From the NCBI GenBank assembly GCA_964544115.1, contig CAZJBP010000169.1, forward strand, positions 1-7,623: a stretch of DNA of 7,623 bases, read 5' to 3'. The position numbers and the translations under genes were made by a program. Positions 1 through 6,215 of this stretch are shown one piece after another. The stretch is from CAZJBP01 sp964544115 (GTDB lineage Bacteria > Verrucomicrobiota > Kiritimatiellia > UBA8416 > JADHWI01). How positions within the stretch are numbered: the first letter of the stretch is position 1; each line of letters begins with the position of its first letter. The notes below the pieces were generated by a model. The model did not search any database and was not told the DNA's origin. It was given only the letters and a program-made list of their open reading frames with translations.

Positions 1-874
1 TCCCGAAGAACAGGACCTCGGCCCCGTCATTGATGCCGTCGGAATCGGAGTCGGCGACGCTGTCCGAGGTGCCCAGCTGCGCCTCCTGATCAGCGTCCAG
101 CCCATCGCCGTCGGCGTCCATGTACAGCAGGGAGTCGTAGACAGTAACCTCGCCGGCGCCGCGGCGCAGCCGGATGCCCACCGCCGAGGGGTGGCTTGAG
201 AGCGGGATGCTGAAGAGGCCCGTGCTGCGGGCGTTGCCGCCGTGCAGGATGTTGCCGAAGAGGTCGCTGGCGGTGACCGCCTCGCTGGCGTCGAAGAGAT
301 CGACGTAGAGCGAGGAGCCGGCGTGATCGAAGTAGCCGAGCTTGAGCACCGCGTCGTGGGTGAGGCGCGTGCGGTCCACCTCGATGTTCAGGCGGCCGAC
401 CCCAGCGGTCACAGAGGCCGGCACGTGCCAGCTCGGGACCTGAGCCTGCCACTCGCCCGCCGTGCGGTACGCCCCCACCATCCATGCGGGCCAGGTGTAG
501 TCGAGGCTGTCGCCCGTCGTGTAGAGCGGATCGCCCCAGCCCAGGTAGGCGCGGCTGACCGCGTTGCTGTCCACGCGGTCCCAGAACCCGTCGCGGTCGG
601 TGTCGACCTGCCAGGGGTCGGTCCACAGCGAGGCCTCGGCCACATTGTCGAGCGCGTCCCGGTCCGGATCCAGGGCCGCGTCGGCGGGGTTCCCCGCGTT
701 CAGCCCGAAGAGCAGCTCGTACGCGTCGCTCATCCCGTCGCCGTCGGCATCCCCGTCGACGGCCCGCGCGACCCACACGGGAAGGCCGATGGCCAATGCC
801 GCAACCACAAGGAACGCCAGCAGACGACCGAACGGCGTCAGGCGCCGCCACGTCTTCCGGATGTGCTCAGTCAT
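1..874 (-). CDS. Exported protein with DxDxDG (TSP3-like) calcium-binding repeats, 3' end beyond window
   Basis: Open from ATG 874 to the left edge: 291 residues are visible and the C-terminus is missing. The start follows a GAGGTGG ribosome site. Residues 1-38 look like a signal peptide: basic (K7, R10, R11, R17), a hydrophobic core at about 18-35, then an ARA-type cleavage site before VDGDADGDG. Acidic loops follow at about 40-50 (DGDADGDGMSD), 69-76 and 91-99 (DTDRDGFWD), and two more at the visible end, 253-259 and 285-291 region (DADGDGLD, DSDSDGIND). These match the calcium-binding thrombospondin type 3 pattern. Residues of about 105-250 are probably a beta-rich domain (alternating hydrophobics such as LKLGYFDHAGSSLYVDLFD) sitting between the repeat blocks. 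It is probably extracellular and calcium-stabilised, with an adhesive or ligand-binding role by inference. No enzyme motif is seen. It lies 63 bp downstream of the FGE-like gene and probably shares its transcript. Whether a sorting or anchor signal exists cannot be seen here. Confidence 0.88.
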   Translation of the reverse strand, partial: MTEHIRKTWRRLTPFGRLLAFLVVAALAIGLPVWVARAVDGDADGDGMSDAYELLFGLNAGNPADAALDPDRDALDNVAEASLWTDPWQVDTDRDGFWDRVDSNAVSRAYLGWGDPLYTTGDSLDYTWPAWMVGAYRTAGEWQAQVPSWHVPASVTAGVGRLNIEVDRTRLTHDAVLKLGYFDHAGSSLYVDLFDASEAVTASDLFGNILHGGNARSTGLFSIPLSSHPSAVGIRLRRGAGEVTVYDSLLYMDADGDGLDADQEAQLGTSDSVADSDSDGINDGAEVLFFG

Positions 875-937
875 GGGCCACCTCGCTTGAAGGAAGGGGA
901 GTCAGGCCGAAGCGTACCCCGGCCCGGCGTCACTGGG

Positions 938-2422
938 TTAATCGTTGCGCACGATCCGGAAACCCACGCTGTTGCGGGCCGCGCCCGGCTTGTTGTCGAT
1001 GCGCACGTCCGTGGCGCAGTCCGTCGCCAGGTTGCCCCAGCCGCCACCCCGCAGAGCGTGCGCGTCGGTCGCCGGGTTCTGGGCCTGCGGGCTGTAGAGG
1101 TCGTGGCACCACTCCCACACGTTGCCGCTGGCGTCAAAGATCCAGTACGGGCTGCGGCCCGTGCGCGAGCCGACCGGACTGGTCCGCACCCGCTGCGTCT
1201 CCCAGGCGTCGCCGCTGTTGAGGAAGTTGGCGGCATTCTTCTCCAAGGTGTTGGCGCTGGTGCCATAGCGGTAGAAGGTCAGCGTCTTCCGATTCCAAGC
1301 GGCCGCCTTGCGCCACTCGGCCTCCGTCGGCAGGCGGTAGCCGCTGTTGGTCAGCGACGCCGTCCAGCCCTCGGCCGGGACATAGACCGGTATCAGGCCG
1401 TCCTGGGCGCTCTTCCAGTTGCAGTAGGCCGCCGCGCCGAACCACGTGACGTGGGTCATGGGGTGGTCCGCCCGGTTGGTCGCCGCGCTGAAGACGGCCC
1501 CATCGTAGGCCACAGCCGCGTCCGCATCCGCCGTCGTCGTCAGGCAAAGCGGCACGGTGGCCGCCACGAGGCTCACGACGCCGGAGGAGACGGCGATCTG
1601 CCCACCGGCCTGCGCGTTGAGGAAGGCGACGTAGTCGGCCGTCGGCGTCTCCGTCGGGGCGACGTGAAAGTCATGCGCCACGCCTCCGCCGTCTGCAGCC
1701 GGAACGCTCAGAAGGGTGCCCGGAGCCCCGCCGCCACCGGCCTGCGTCACCTGGATCGCATTCACCCCGCCGAAGTCGAAGTGCTGGCATCTGACCTGGA
1801 AGGCGCTGCTGGTCACGCCGGCGAAGATGACGCAGTTGCCGTCACCCCCGTTGGCTCCGGCATCCTTGAGCTGCGAGTAGTCGGAGCAGGTGTCGATCGT
1901 CTTGGTGGCGACATCCGCCCCCCCAACAACCAACGTGTAGGCACCCGGGTGCCCGTAGACGACGACATCGAACGTATCGTAGGCCACGCCGCTGACGTCA
2001 ACCCGCACCCCGTCGCCACCGAAGAAGCCGGCCTTGAACAGCTTCTCCGTGGGGGTGGTCGGCACCAGGGCCGAATCCCCCGCCAGGTACATCCCCTGCC
2101 ACGCACAGCCTCCCGGCACCCAGAAGCTGATCGAAAGCCCGCTCTGCACGACGTTGGCGCTGTCCACGAGGCTGCCGCTGAAGGTGAGACCATCGAGGCA
2201 GCCGCAGTCTGCAGCACCCGTGTTGTTCCAGTGGTTCTGCTCGCCGATACCCACCACCTCATCGGCCCCCACCGAGGAGTTGGCCAGTGTCGCTCCGGCG
2301 CCAAAGTTATCGCAGTCCGCGTTGATGTTCAGCCCGATGCCTCCCGCCTCGGCGGCGAGGGCCCACATTGCGCTCAGAGCCACGACCAGCAACCCACACG
2401 ACCAGTGCCATGCCTTCGTCAT
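938..2422 (-). CDS. Exported protein with C-terminal FGE-sulfatase (SUMF1-like) domain
   Basis: 494 residues from ATG 2422. This start has a GGGAGG site 8 nt upstream and opens directly with a signal peptide (basic N-end, hydrophobic core about 10-22, cleavage near AEA-G27). A start 78 bases further upstream (2500) would bury that signal, so I rejected it. Residues 27-228 form an unrecognised, Gly/Val-rich, probably beta-sandwich domain with seven Cys (37, 73, 75, 106, 179, 197, 212), suggesting disulfides outside the cytoplasm. Residues of about 250-494 are the FGE-sulfatase fold: PMTHVTWFGAAAYCNW 321-336, GYRLPTEAEW 361-370, ASGNVWEW 431-438, LRGGGW 457-462 and the end motif VGFRIVR 486-492. 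True FGE has two catalytic cysteines in the segment after RGGS. Here the first aligns with Asn464 and only the second (Cys469) remains, so oxidation of sulfatase cysteine is unlikely. The domain may instead bind ligand or do other chemistry, as in many bacterial homologues. It is likely cotranscribed with the downstream calcium-repeat gene. Confidence 0.9.
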   Translation of the reverse strand: MTKAWHWSCGLLVVALSAMWALAAEAGGIGLNINADCDNFGAGATLANSSVGADEVVGIGEQNHWNNTGAADCGCLDGLTFSGSLVDSANVVQSGLSISFWVPGGCAWQGMYLAGDSALVPTTPTEKLFKAGFFGGDGVRVDVSGVAYDTFDVVVYGHPGAYTLVVGGADVATKTIDTCSDYSQLKDAGANGGDGNCVIFAGVTSSAFQVRCQHFDFGGVNAIQVTQAGGGGAPGTLLSVPAADGGGVAHDFHVAPTETPTADYVAFLNAQAGGQIAVSSGVVSLVAATVPLCLTTTADADAAVAYDGAVFSAATNRADHPMTHVTWFGAAAYCNWKSAQDGLIPVYVPAEGWTASLTNSGYRLPTEAEWRKAAAWNRKTLTFYRYGTSANTLEKNAANFLNSGDAWETQRVRTSPVGSRTGRSPYWIFDASGNVWEWCHDLYSPQAQNPATDAHALRGGGWGNLATDCATDVRIDNKPGAARNSVGFRIVRND

Positions 2423-2498
2423 ACCCGCTCCCTCCCGTGCGATGAACCCGCCCGCAGCCGGGCATCCGCCGACCCCGCATCCGTGGCCGACACACCCC

Positions 2499-2518
2499 AT
2501 GCGTTATTCATCACGCAT
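2499..2518. repeat. Perfect inverted repeat upstream of the FGE-like gene
   Basis: ATGCGT and ACGCAT are perfect 6-bp arms separated by 8 bases (tattcatc on the + strand). The repeat lies about 77 bp upstream of the FGE-like start, within the 281-bp non-coding gap between that gene and the helix-turn-helix gene. Position and symmetry fit a regulator binding site or a small 5'-leader hairpin. Nothing in the window identifies the regulator. A weak promoter-like pair (TTGCAC, 17 bp, TACGTT) can be read further upstream at about 2589-2617 on the minus strand, which would place the repeat inside a leader of about 160 nt. Confidence 0.35.
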
Positions 2519-2703
2519 CCCCTGTTTGCCGCCGACGCAGACACCCGTGAGCCGCACGCACTTGCGGCGCACTTGGACGATTGGACGGAACGTAGCGTCA
2601 CGGAGGGTGGAGTGCAACATCAAAAACGTTGCGCGACGTGGAACCGCGTCCGGGGCGGGCCATCGACGGGCGGGGATGCGGACGGGACGGCCCGCGCTCG
2701 CAA

Positions 2704-3141
2704 CTACGCCCCCAGCGCCGCCTTCGCTTGCTTGAGAGCCTGTCTTCGCTTGCGGTTGTGCCAGGCGTCGCGGTGCTCCGCGCGGCAGAACTGCGCCTTC
2801 CGCGGGTGCTTCGCCCGGAAGGACTGGCCGCAGTACCGGCACGTCGCGTAGAGGGCCCGTTCGAGGGAGGACGCCCGGATGCAGAAGACCGCCAGGTCCA
2901 GCTTCCCGGCCGCGAACGCCCGGTCGCACTTGTCGCAGGTGACGCGCATCGCGCGGGCCGCCCCCCGGCCGGAGCGCACGCACGTGACCACCAGATGCTT
3001 CTCGACCGGCTCAAGCTTGCCGGAGCGGACCCACTCCCGGATGGTGCTGCAACTGACCCCCAGGCGCCTCGCCGCCTCCGCGACGGGCAGGCACTCGACC
3101 CCCGCCTTGCCTGCGGCGGCGGATTGCTTGAGGACAGGCAT
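2704..3141 (-). CDS. Small helix-turn-helix protein with two tandem Cys finger-like units
   Basis: 145 residues from ATG 3141, chosen because GGAGG lies 7 nt upstream; an in-frame start 48 bases further upstream lacks this. Residues 18-43 (PVAEAARRLGVS, then STIREWVRSGKL) match the excisionase/MerR-like helix-turn-helix that binds DNA. Two similar units follow, offset by exactly 32 residues: Cys69-x2-Cys72-x14-Cys87 and Cys101-x2-Cys104-x14-Cys119, each with Phe at matching places (76/108 and 86/118). The second unit also has His123, giving a likely zinc site of the type CxxCG..F...FC..xH followed by a basic tail (NRKRR, lysine-rich helix). The first unit lacks an obvious fourth ligand. It is probably a cytoplasmic DNA-binding regulator or accessory protein. 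Its target is unknown, and the downstream exported operon is a candidate only by proximity. Gaps of 281 bp on one side and 368 bp on the other suggest it is transcribed alone. Confidence 0.82.
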   Translation of the reverse strand: MPVLKQSAAAGKAGVECLPVAEAARRLGVSCSTIREWVRSGKLEPVEKHLVVTCVRSGRGAARAMRVTCDKCDRAFAAGKLDLAVFCIRASSLERALYATCRYCGQSFRAKHPRKAQFCRAEHRDAWHNRKRRQALKQAKAALGA

Positions 3142-3416
3142 CGGAGTCCCTCCGGATAGGCCCCCCCGCACTCGACGGCTGTGACCCATCGTTGGTGAGG
3201 ATCTTAACGTCCGCCTTTGCCCGCGTCGAGCCCTACGATGCCGTCCCCGTCGCGCATATCACAGACCCATGGGTCCACACTCTTGGCACCGGAATGCAAG
3301 GCCTTGCCGAGTGATGGAAGCATGGCACCAGAAACCAGCACGCGGGACGGTCGAGGTAGGTTGACACCCCGTCGGGAATCGACCGGGGGGCGTGGTAAGG
3401 TTTTCAGAATCGGCTG

Positions 3417-3442
3417 GGAGTCCCGTTTCCTTTTGGAGTCCC
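3417..3442. repeat. Direct repeat GGAGTCCC, two copies 18 bp apart
   Basis: GGAGTCCC occurs at 3417-3424 and again at 3435-3442. With one flanking base, GGGAGTCCC in copy 1 is itself palindromic around its centre. The copies lie on one side of the GC-rich hairpin in the gene-free stretch. An 18-bp period is not a whole helical turn. Function unknown; chance is possible in GC-rich DNA. Confidence 0.35.
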
Positions 3443-3444
3443 AA

Positions 3445-3484
3445 GGGGGCCCGGCCCCACGCTGGCCAGTGGGGGCGCCCCTGG
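3445..3484 (-). terminator. GC-rich hairpin just after the orphan gene, possible terminator
   Basis: The core stem is CCCCAC paired with GTGGGG around the loop GCTGGCCA (3455-3474). It can extend through an internal loop by pairing the flanking GGGGGC and GCCCC. It starts about 25 nt after the stop of the orphan gene at 3510. On the minus strand the sequence after it reads TTGGGACTCC, not a U-run, so classical Rho-independent termination is doubtful. It may instead stabilise the 3' end of the mRNA. Confidence 0.3.
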
Positions 3485-3509
3485 TCGCCCATGTGCCGCA
3501 TTCGCGGTC

Positions 3510-3980
3510 CTAGTTGTCTCTCTTGCCTGCCACTCGCCGTCCTTCTCTCCTGCCTAGACGCGCCCTGACGCCGTTCTGGTGCCCGTGCTGCCCTTGTGTC
3601 GTGCTATCACCGGAAAGGGGCCAGCCGGGGATCCACGGCCGCCTGGCCCCGCCTTGCGCCCGCTGCGCTGCCGCCGGCATCGGCCAGCCGGTCACCCACT
3701 CGGCATCCCCATCCGCCGCGTCAACTGCGGCCGTCCGCTCGCCGTCGGCCGTCAGGCTGTACCCGATGCACCCATGCCCGGACGGGGCTTCCCAGTGCAC
3801 GGCCGGCGCTCCGGTCTCGTCGATCTCCACCAGCACCGCCCACCCATCGGCCTGCCAGACGAACCGACCAGCTGCGAAGGACGGTTGCCCAGTTACGGCC
3901 GGTGCCTGGGCCGGGCGAACGCGGGTGATCCACTCGGCCAGGGATTCACCCTCGCGCGGTTTCGTGCCTCTCGTCGCCAT
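3510..3980 (-). CDS. Hypothetical protein, 156 residues, no family recognised
   Basis: The start at ATG 3980 is supported by GGGAGGAG about 6 nt upstream. The frame is open further upstream, but without a ribosome site and with poor protein character. Residues 1-24 are polar and include a short amphipathic helix (SLAEWITRV 14-21 region). Residues of about 35-102 look like a compact beta-rich fold, with Trp at 42, 47 and 63 and the stretches RFVWQADGWAVLVEID and CIGYSLTADGERTA, ending in AEWVTGWP. From about 105 to the end it is basic, Gly/Arg/Gln-rich and probably disordered, perhaps nucleic-acid binding. No signal peptide, membrane segment or catalytic motif is seen. It stands alone between the tRNA gene and the gene-free stretch. 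It could be a lineage-specific accessory gene, or the far C-terminal part could be read-through of non-coding DNA. I do not know its function. Confidence 0.5.
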   Translation of the reverse strand: MATRGTKPREGESLAEWITRVRPAQAPAVTGQPSFAAGRFVWQADGWAVLVEIDETGAPAVHWEAPSGHGCIGYSLTADGERTAAVDAADGDAEWVTGWPMPAAAQRAQGGARRPWIPGWPLSGDSTTQGQHGHQNGVRARLGRREGRRVAGKRDN

Positions 3981-4213
3981 CCCCAACTCCTCCCAACACA
4001 AGGCCCCGGGCAGACGCGCCGCCATGGTCCGGGGCCACTCATTGTCATCGCGATACGCTCCAACCGTGGGGAAACGTTCGCATATGGCCGCCAAGGTGGT
4101 CAAATGGATTTGTGTCTTACTGTGGCTTAACTGCAGGAACCGGGGTCGGTATTGCAGAACACAGAAAGGCACAGGTCGGACGCCGGAAAGGTGGGCTAAG
4201 AGGCCGATAATAC

Positions 4214-4245
4214 CTGAATTGCTGAGTATTTCAGCGAATTGTCAG
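4214..4245 (-). terminator. Imperfect hairpin downstream of tRNA-Leu
   Basis: The arms GCTGA and TCAGC enclose GTATT. The stem extends through AATT/AATT and CTG/CAG with small bulges, giving about 12 base pairs. It begins 12 nt after the CCA end of the tRNA. No U-run follows on the minus strand (the next bases are GTATTATCGG), so it may be a weak terminator or a processing structure rather than a strong intrinsic terminator. Confidence 0.3.
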
Positions 4246-4256
4246 GGGGTTTGGGC

Positions 4257-4342
4257 TGGTGCCGGAGGGGGGGATCGAACCCCCATGCCCTTGCGGGCGG
4301 CAGATTTTGAGTCTGCTGCGTATGCCATTTCGCCACTCCGGC
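4257..4342 (-). tRNA. tRNA-Leu (anticodon CAA), CCA encoded
   Basis: This is an 86-nt class II tRNA read on the minus strand. The acceptor stem GCCGGAG pairs with CTCCGGC, followed by discriminator A (4260) and a genome-encoded CCA (4259-4257). The D arm is GCG/CGC with GG in the loop. The anticodon stem GCAGA/TCTGC has loop CTCAAAA, giving anticodon CAA, which reads UUG leucine codons. A long variable arm built on GCCC/GGGC is typical of leucine tRNAs. The T arm is GGGGG-TTCGATC-CCCCC. All arms pair perfectly, so it should be functional. The 5' end lies 55 bp after the Nudix stop. Confidence 0.97.
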
Positions 4343-4354
4343 TCGCGCGGGAAG

Positions 4355-4384
4355 GTGATACCACGCGACGCGGAAGCCAAGCAA
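4355..4384 (-). promoter_or_regulatory. Possible promoter of tRNA-Leu
   Basis: On the minus strand TTGCTT (4384-4379) and TATCAC (4360-4355) are separated by 18 bp. Transcription would begin around 4348, about 6 nt before the mature tRNA 5' end, a sensible distance for a tRNA gene. Both boxes depart from consensus and there is no independent support; read-through from the Nudix gene is the alternative. Confidence 0.35.
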
Positions 4385-4397
4385 TCGGAAACGGGAA

Positions 4398-4850
4398 TCA
4401 GGCCGGCAGCGTCGAGGCGAACGCGGGAGCTGCGCCTTGGCTCCACGCGGGCACCAGGTCGCACAGGGGGGCTGGCTCCAGATGGGCGGCGCGCAGGGCA
4501 TCGGGATCAGCCGGAACCCACAGGAAGCCCAGGTGCGCCTCGACCGAGGGCGGTTCGCCGTCGGGCCTCAGGCCGGGGATGCGCAATTCAAAGACGAGGT
4601 TGATCTCGCAGTGCGGCGCCCCTTTCTGATCGAACCCGTGCTCGACCGCTCCGAGGAAGCGGCCCGCCAGGGACTCAAGGTCCATCTCCTCTCTGATCTC
4701 CCGGCACAGCGCCTCCGCCGTACGCTCGCCGAAGTCGACGTGTCCGCCCGGCAGGTACGTGTTCTCGGCGCCGCGCGTGTAGCACAAGAGAACCTGGCCC
4801 TCGACCACGCATACGCCCCGCGCCAGCACTTCAATGTCACGCTTGCTCAT
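4398..4850 (-). CDS. Nudix hydrolase
   Basis: 150 residues from ATG 4850, which overlaps the folC stop as ATGA, so translation is probably coupled. Residues 5-24 (DIEVLARGVCVVEGQVLLCY) give the first strands of the Nudix fold. The Nudix box is at 36-58: GHVDFGE, seven residues, then REIREEMDL. The metal-binding Glu residues (E51, E54, E55) are kept; the usual Gly near the end of the box is Asp57. EHGF then CEINLVFEL further on resemble the substrate strand of the ADP-ribose/NADH-type group. Such enzymes hydrolyse a nucleoside diphosphate linked to another moiety, with Mg. Substrate cannot be read from sequence. The coupling to folC makes a folate-pathway role (dihydroneopterin triphosphate pyrophosphohydrolase, as for E. 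coli NudB) an attractive but unproven idea. Cytoplasmic. Confidence 0.93.
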   Translation of the reverse strand: MSKRDIEVLARGVCVVEGQVLLCYTRGAENTYLPGGHVDFGERTAEALCREIREEMDLESLAGRFLGAVEHGFDQKGAPHCEINLVFELRIPGLRPDGEPPSVEAHLGFLWVPADPDALRAAHLEPAPLCDLVPAWSQGAAPAFASTLPA

Positions 4851-6157
4851 ACGACCTCGCCCATCGCCTCGCCGCGCGCCGCGGCCAGCACTTCGCCCGC
4901 CAGGTAGAGCGAGCCGGCCACCACGACCGCCCCGCCGTTCCCGCGCGCCCACTCCCGCGCCTCGGTCAGCGCATCCGCCACGGAGGCACGCTCCTCAACG
5001 CCGATCCCGCACGCTGCGGCCGCCGCCCGAATGCGCTCGCCCGGCATGTTGCGCTCGCTGCGGATCGGGACGGTCCACAGCCGCGCCGCCACCCCCGCGA
5101 ACGGCCTCAGAAAGGCGCCTTCGTCTTTGTCGGCACACATGCCGAGGATCAGCCCCAGCGGCGCACCGCCCAGCAGTTTGCGGCAGGCGGCCGCCAAAGC
5201 CTCGGCCGCGCCCGGATTGTGAGCCCCGTCGACGATCACGGCCGGATCGCGCTCGACCACGGTCAGCCGGCCGGGCCAGCGGACCGCCTCCACGCCGGCC
5301 TTCACGGCCTTGCGCGTCAGGTCCAGCCCCAGCCTCTCGGCCGCGCGCTCCAGCAGGAGGATCGCCGTGGCCAGGTTCTCCAGTTGATGCGGCCCCGCCA
5401 GCGGCAGGTTGAGTGTGCCGTAATCGTTGTCCTGCGTCTGCAGCCGGACCTTCTGCCCCGCGAGCCCCGCGGACACGGGCGACACCGAAGCCAGCTCCTC
5501 CGCCAGCGCCAGCGCCGCGCCGCGCTCGCGAGCCGCGCGGACGATCACGGCGCGCGCCTCCTCGCCGTTGGCTCCGCACACCACCGGCACGCCCGGCTTG
5601 ATGATGCCCGCCTTCTCGGCGGCAATCGCCGGAATGCCAACCCCGAGGTACTGCTCGTGCTCACGGCTGATGCGCGTGATGGCCGTGGCAACGGGTTCAA
5701 CCACGTTGGTCGAATCCAGCCGCCCGCCCAGCCCGACCTCGACGACGGCCACATCGACCTTCTGCCGCCTGAAGTGCTCGAAGGCGATGGCCATGCTGCA
5801 CTCGAAGAACGTCGGCTCCTGGCCCAGCGACGCTTCGACCCCGGCGGCGATCTGCTCCACGCGGTCCACGAGCGAGCGCAGATCCGCGTCGGCGATCTCG
5901 AGGCCGTCGACTAGAAACCGCTCGTTGAACCGGACCAGGTGCGGTGACGTCGTCAGGCCGGTTCGCAGCCCATGCGCCTGCAGCACCGAGGCTGTCAGCG
6001 CGCAAACCGAGCCCTTCCCGTTGGTGCCCGCCACGTGCAGAACCGGGTACGCGCGGTGGGGATCGCCCAGCGCGGCGAGCAGGGCGCGCGTGACCTCGAG
6101 CCCCGGCTTGATGCCAAAGCGACGGCGGCTAAACAGATTGTCCCATGGGGTTGGCAT
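4847..6157 (-). CDS. folC: Bifunctional dihydrofolate synthase / folylpolyglutamate synthase
   Basis: 436 residues from ATG 6157. An in-frame GTG at 6169 would add four residues; neither has a clear ribosome site. FolC joins glutamate to dihydropteroate to make dihydrofolate and extends the polyglutamate tail of reduced folates, using ATP, in the cytoplasm. Mur-ligase fold motifs are complete: P-loop HVAGTNGKGS 41-50, SPHL 71-74, VEVGLGGRLDSTN 139-151, EHEQYLG 166-172 (family usually has Asp-His here), AAEKAGII 179-186 carrying the lysine that is carbamylated in characterised family members, GPHQLENLATA 255-265, and WPGRL 294-298. In the C-terminal domain DGAHNP 310-315 and GSLYLAGE 415-422 are kept. 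Length is normal. The stop overlaps the Nudix start, and only 58 bp separate the start from the upstream vapC stop, so read-through from the toxin-antitoxin operon is possible. Whether both activities are present cannot be told from motifs alone. Confidence 0.97.
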   Translation of the reverse strand: MPTPWDNLFSRRRFGIKPGLEVTRALLAALGDPHRAYPVLHVAGTNGKGSVCALTASVLQAHGLRTGLTTSPHLVRFNERFLVDGLEIADADLRSLVDRVEQIAAGVEASLGQEPTFFECSMAIAFEHFRRQKVDVAVVEVGLGGRLDSTNVVEPVATAITRISREHEQYLGVGIPAIAAEKAGIIKPGVPVVCGANGEEARAVIVRAARERGAALALAEELASVSPVSAGLAGQKVRLQTQDNDYGTLNLPLAGPHQLENLATAILLLERAAERLGLDLTRKAVKAGVEAVRWPGRLTVVERDPAVIVDGAHNPGAAEALAAACRKLLGGAPLGLILGMCADKDEGAFLRPFAGVAARLWTVPIRSERNMPGERIRAAAAACGIGVEERASVADALTEAREWARGNGGAVVVAGSLYLAGEVLAAARGEAMGEVV

Positions 6158-6180
6158 GATGGAGCGCACGGAACCAAACG

Positions 6181-6212
6181 TTTATAGATGGCCGGCAAGC
6201 GGCGGCGCGTAA
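6181..6212 (-). promoter_or_regulatory. Weak candidate promoter for folC
   Basis: A good -10-like TATAAA (6186-6181 on the minus strand) stands out in GC-rich DNA between vapC and folC. The only -35-like word is TTACGC (6212-6207) at a long 20-bp spacing. If used, the start would fall about 5 nt before the GTG at 6169 or 17 nt before the ATG at 6157, giving a very short leader, in keeping with the missing ribosome site. Confidence 0.28.
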
Positions 6213-6215
6213 CCT

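Larger units (their letters stand above)
3142..3509. other. Gene-free 368-bp stretch with short repeats and a GC-rich hairpin
   Basis: No open frame here has credible protein character; the longest are 80 (minus, 3501-3259) and 98 (plus, 3217-3513) codons with low-complexity content and no good ribosome site. The part next to the helix-turn-helix gene should hold its promoter; the best -10-like word is TAAGAT on the minus strand near 3200, with a poor -35. The other end holds two copies of GGAGTCCC (3417-3424 and 3435-3442) and a strong GC hairpin just downstream of the orphan gene's stop. I see no tRNA, no transposon end and no clear small RNA. Confidence 0.5.

Noticed and set aside
90..851. 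253-codon minus-strand open frame over the first gene
   Set aside because: Arg-rich shadow in another frame. The true frame is open through the left edge and encodes a signal peptide and DxDxDG repeats from ATG 874.
2419..2601. 60-codon minus-strand frame upstream of the FGE-like gene
   Set aside because: It overlaps the start of the FGE-like gene, has no ribosome site that suits it and no protein-like features; a tiny leader peptide cannot be excluded but is not supported.
242..2851. Very long (869-codon) open frame on the plus strand
   Set aside because: It runs antisense to both exported-protein genes, whose translations show signal peptides and domain motifs. The plus frame is Arg/Val/Gly-rich with no domain, and long antisense frames without stops are expected in GC-rich DNA.
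3217..3513. Short open frames on both strands in the gene-free stretch (98 and 80 codons)
   Set aside because: No ribosome site, low-complexity composition and no recognisable fold or motif on either strand.
3514..4629. 371-codon plus-strand open frame
   Set aside because: It crosses the tRNA-Leu gene and the Nudix gene antisense and has no protein-like composition.
5219..6212. Plus-strand open frames of 231 and 261 codons opposite folC
   Set aside because: They lie fully antisense to folC, whose motifs are complete, and their content mirrors its codon pattern.
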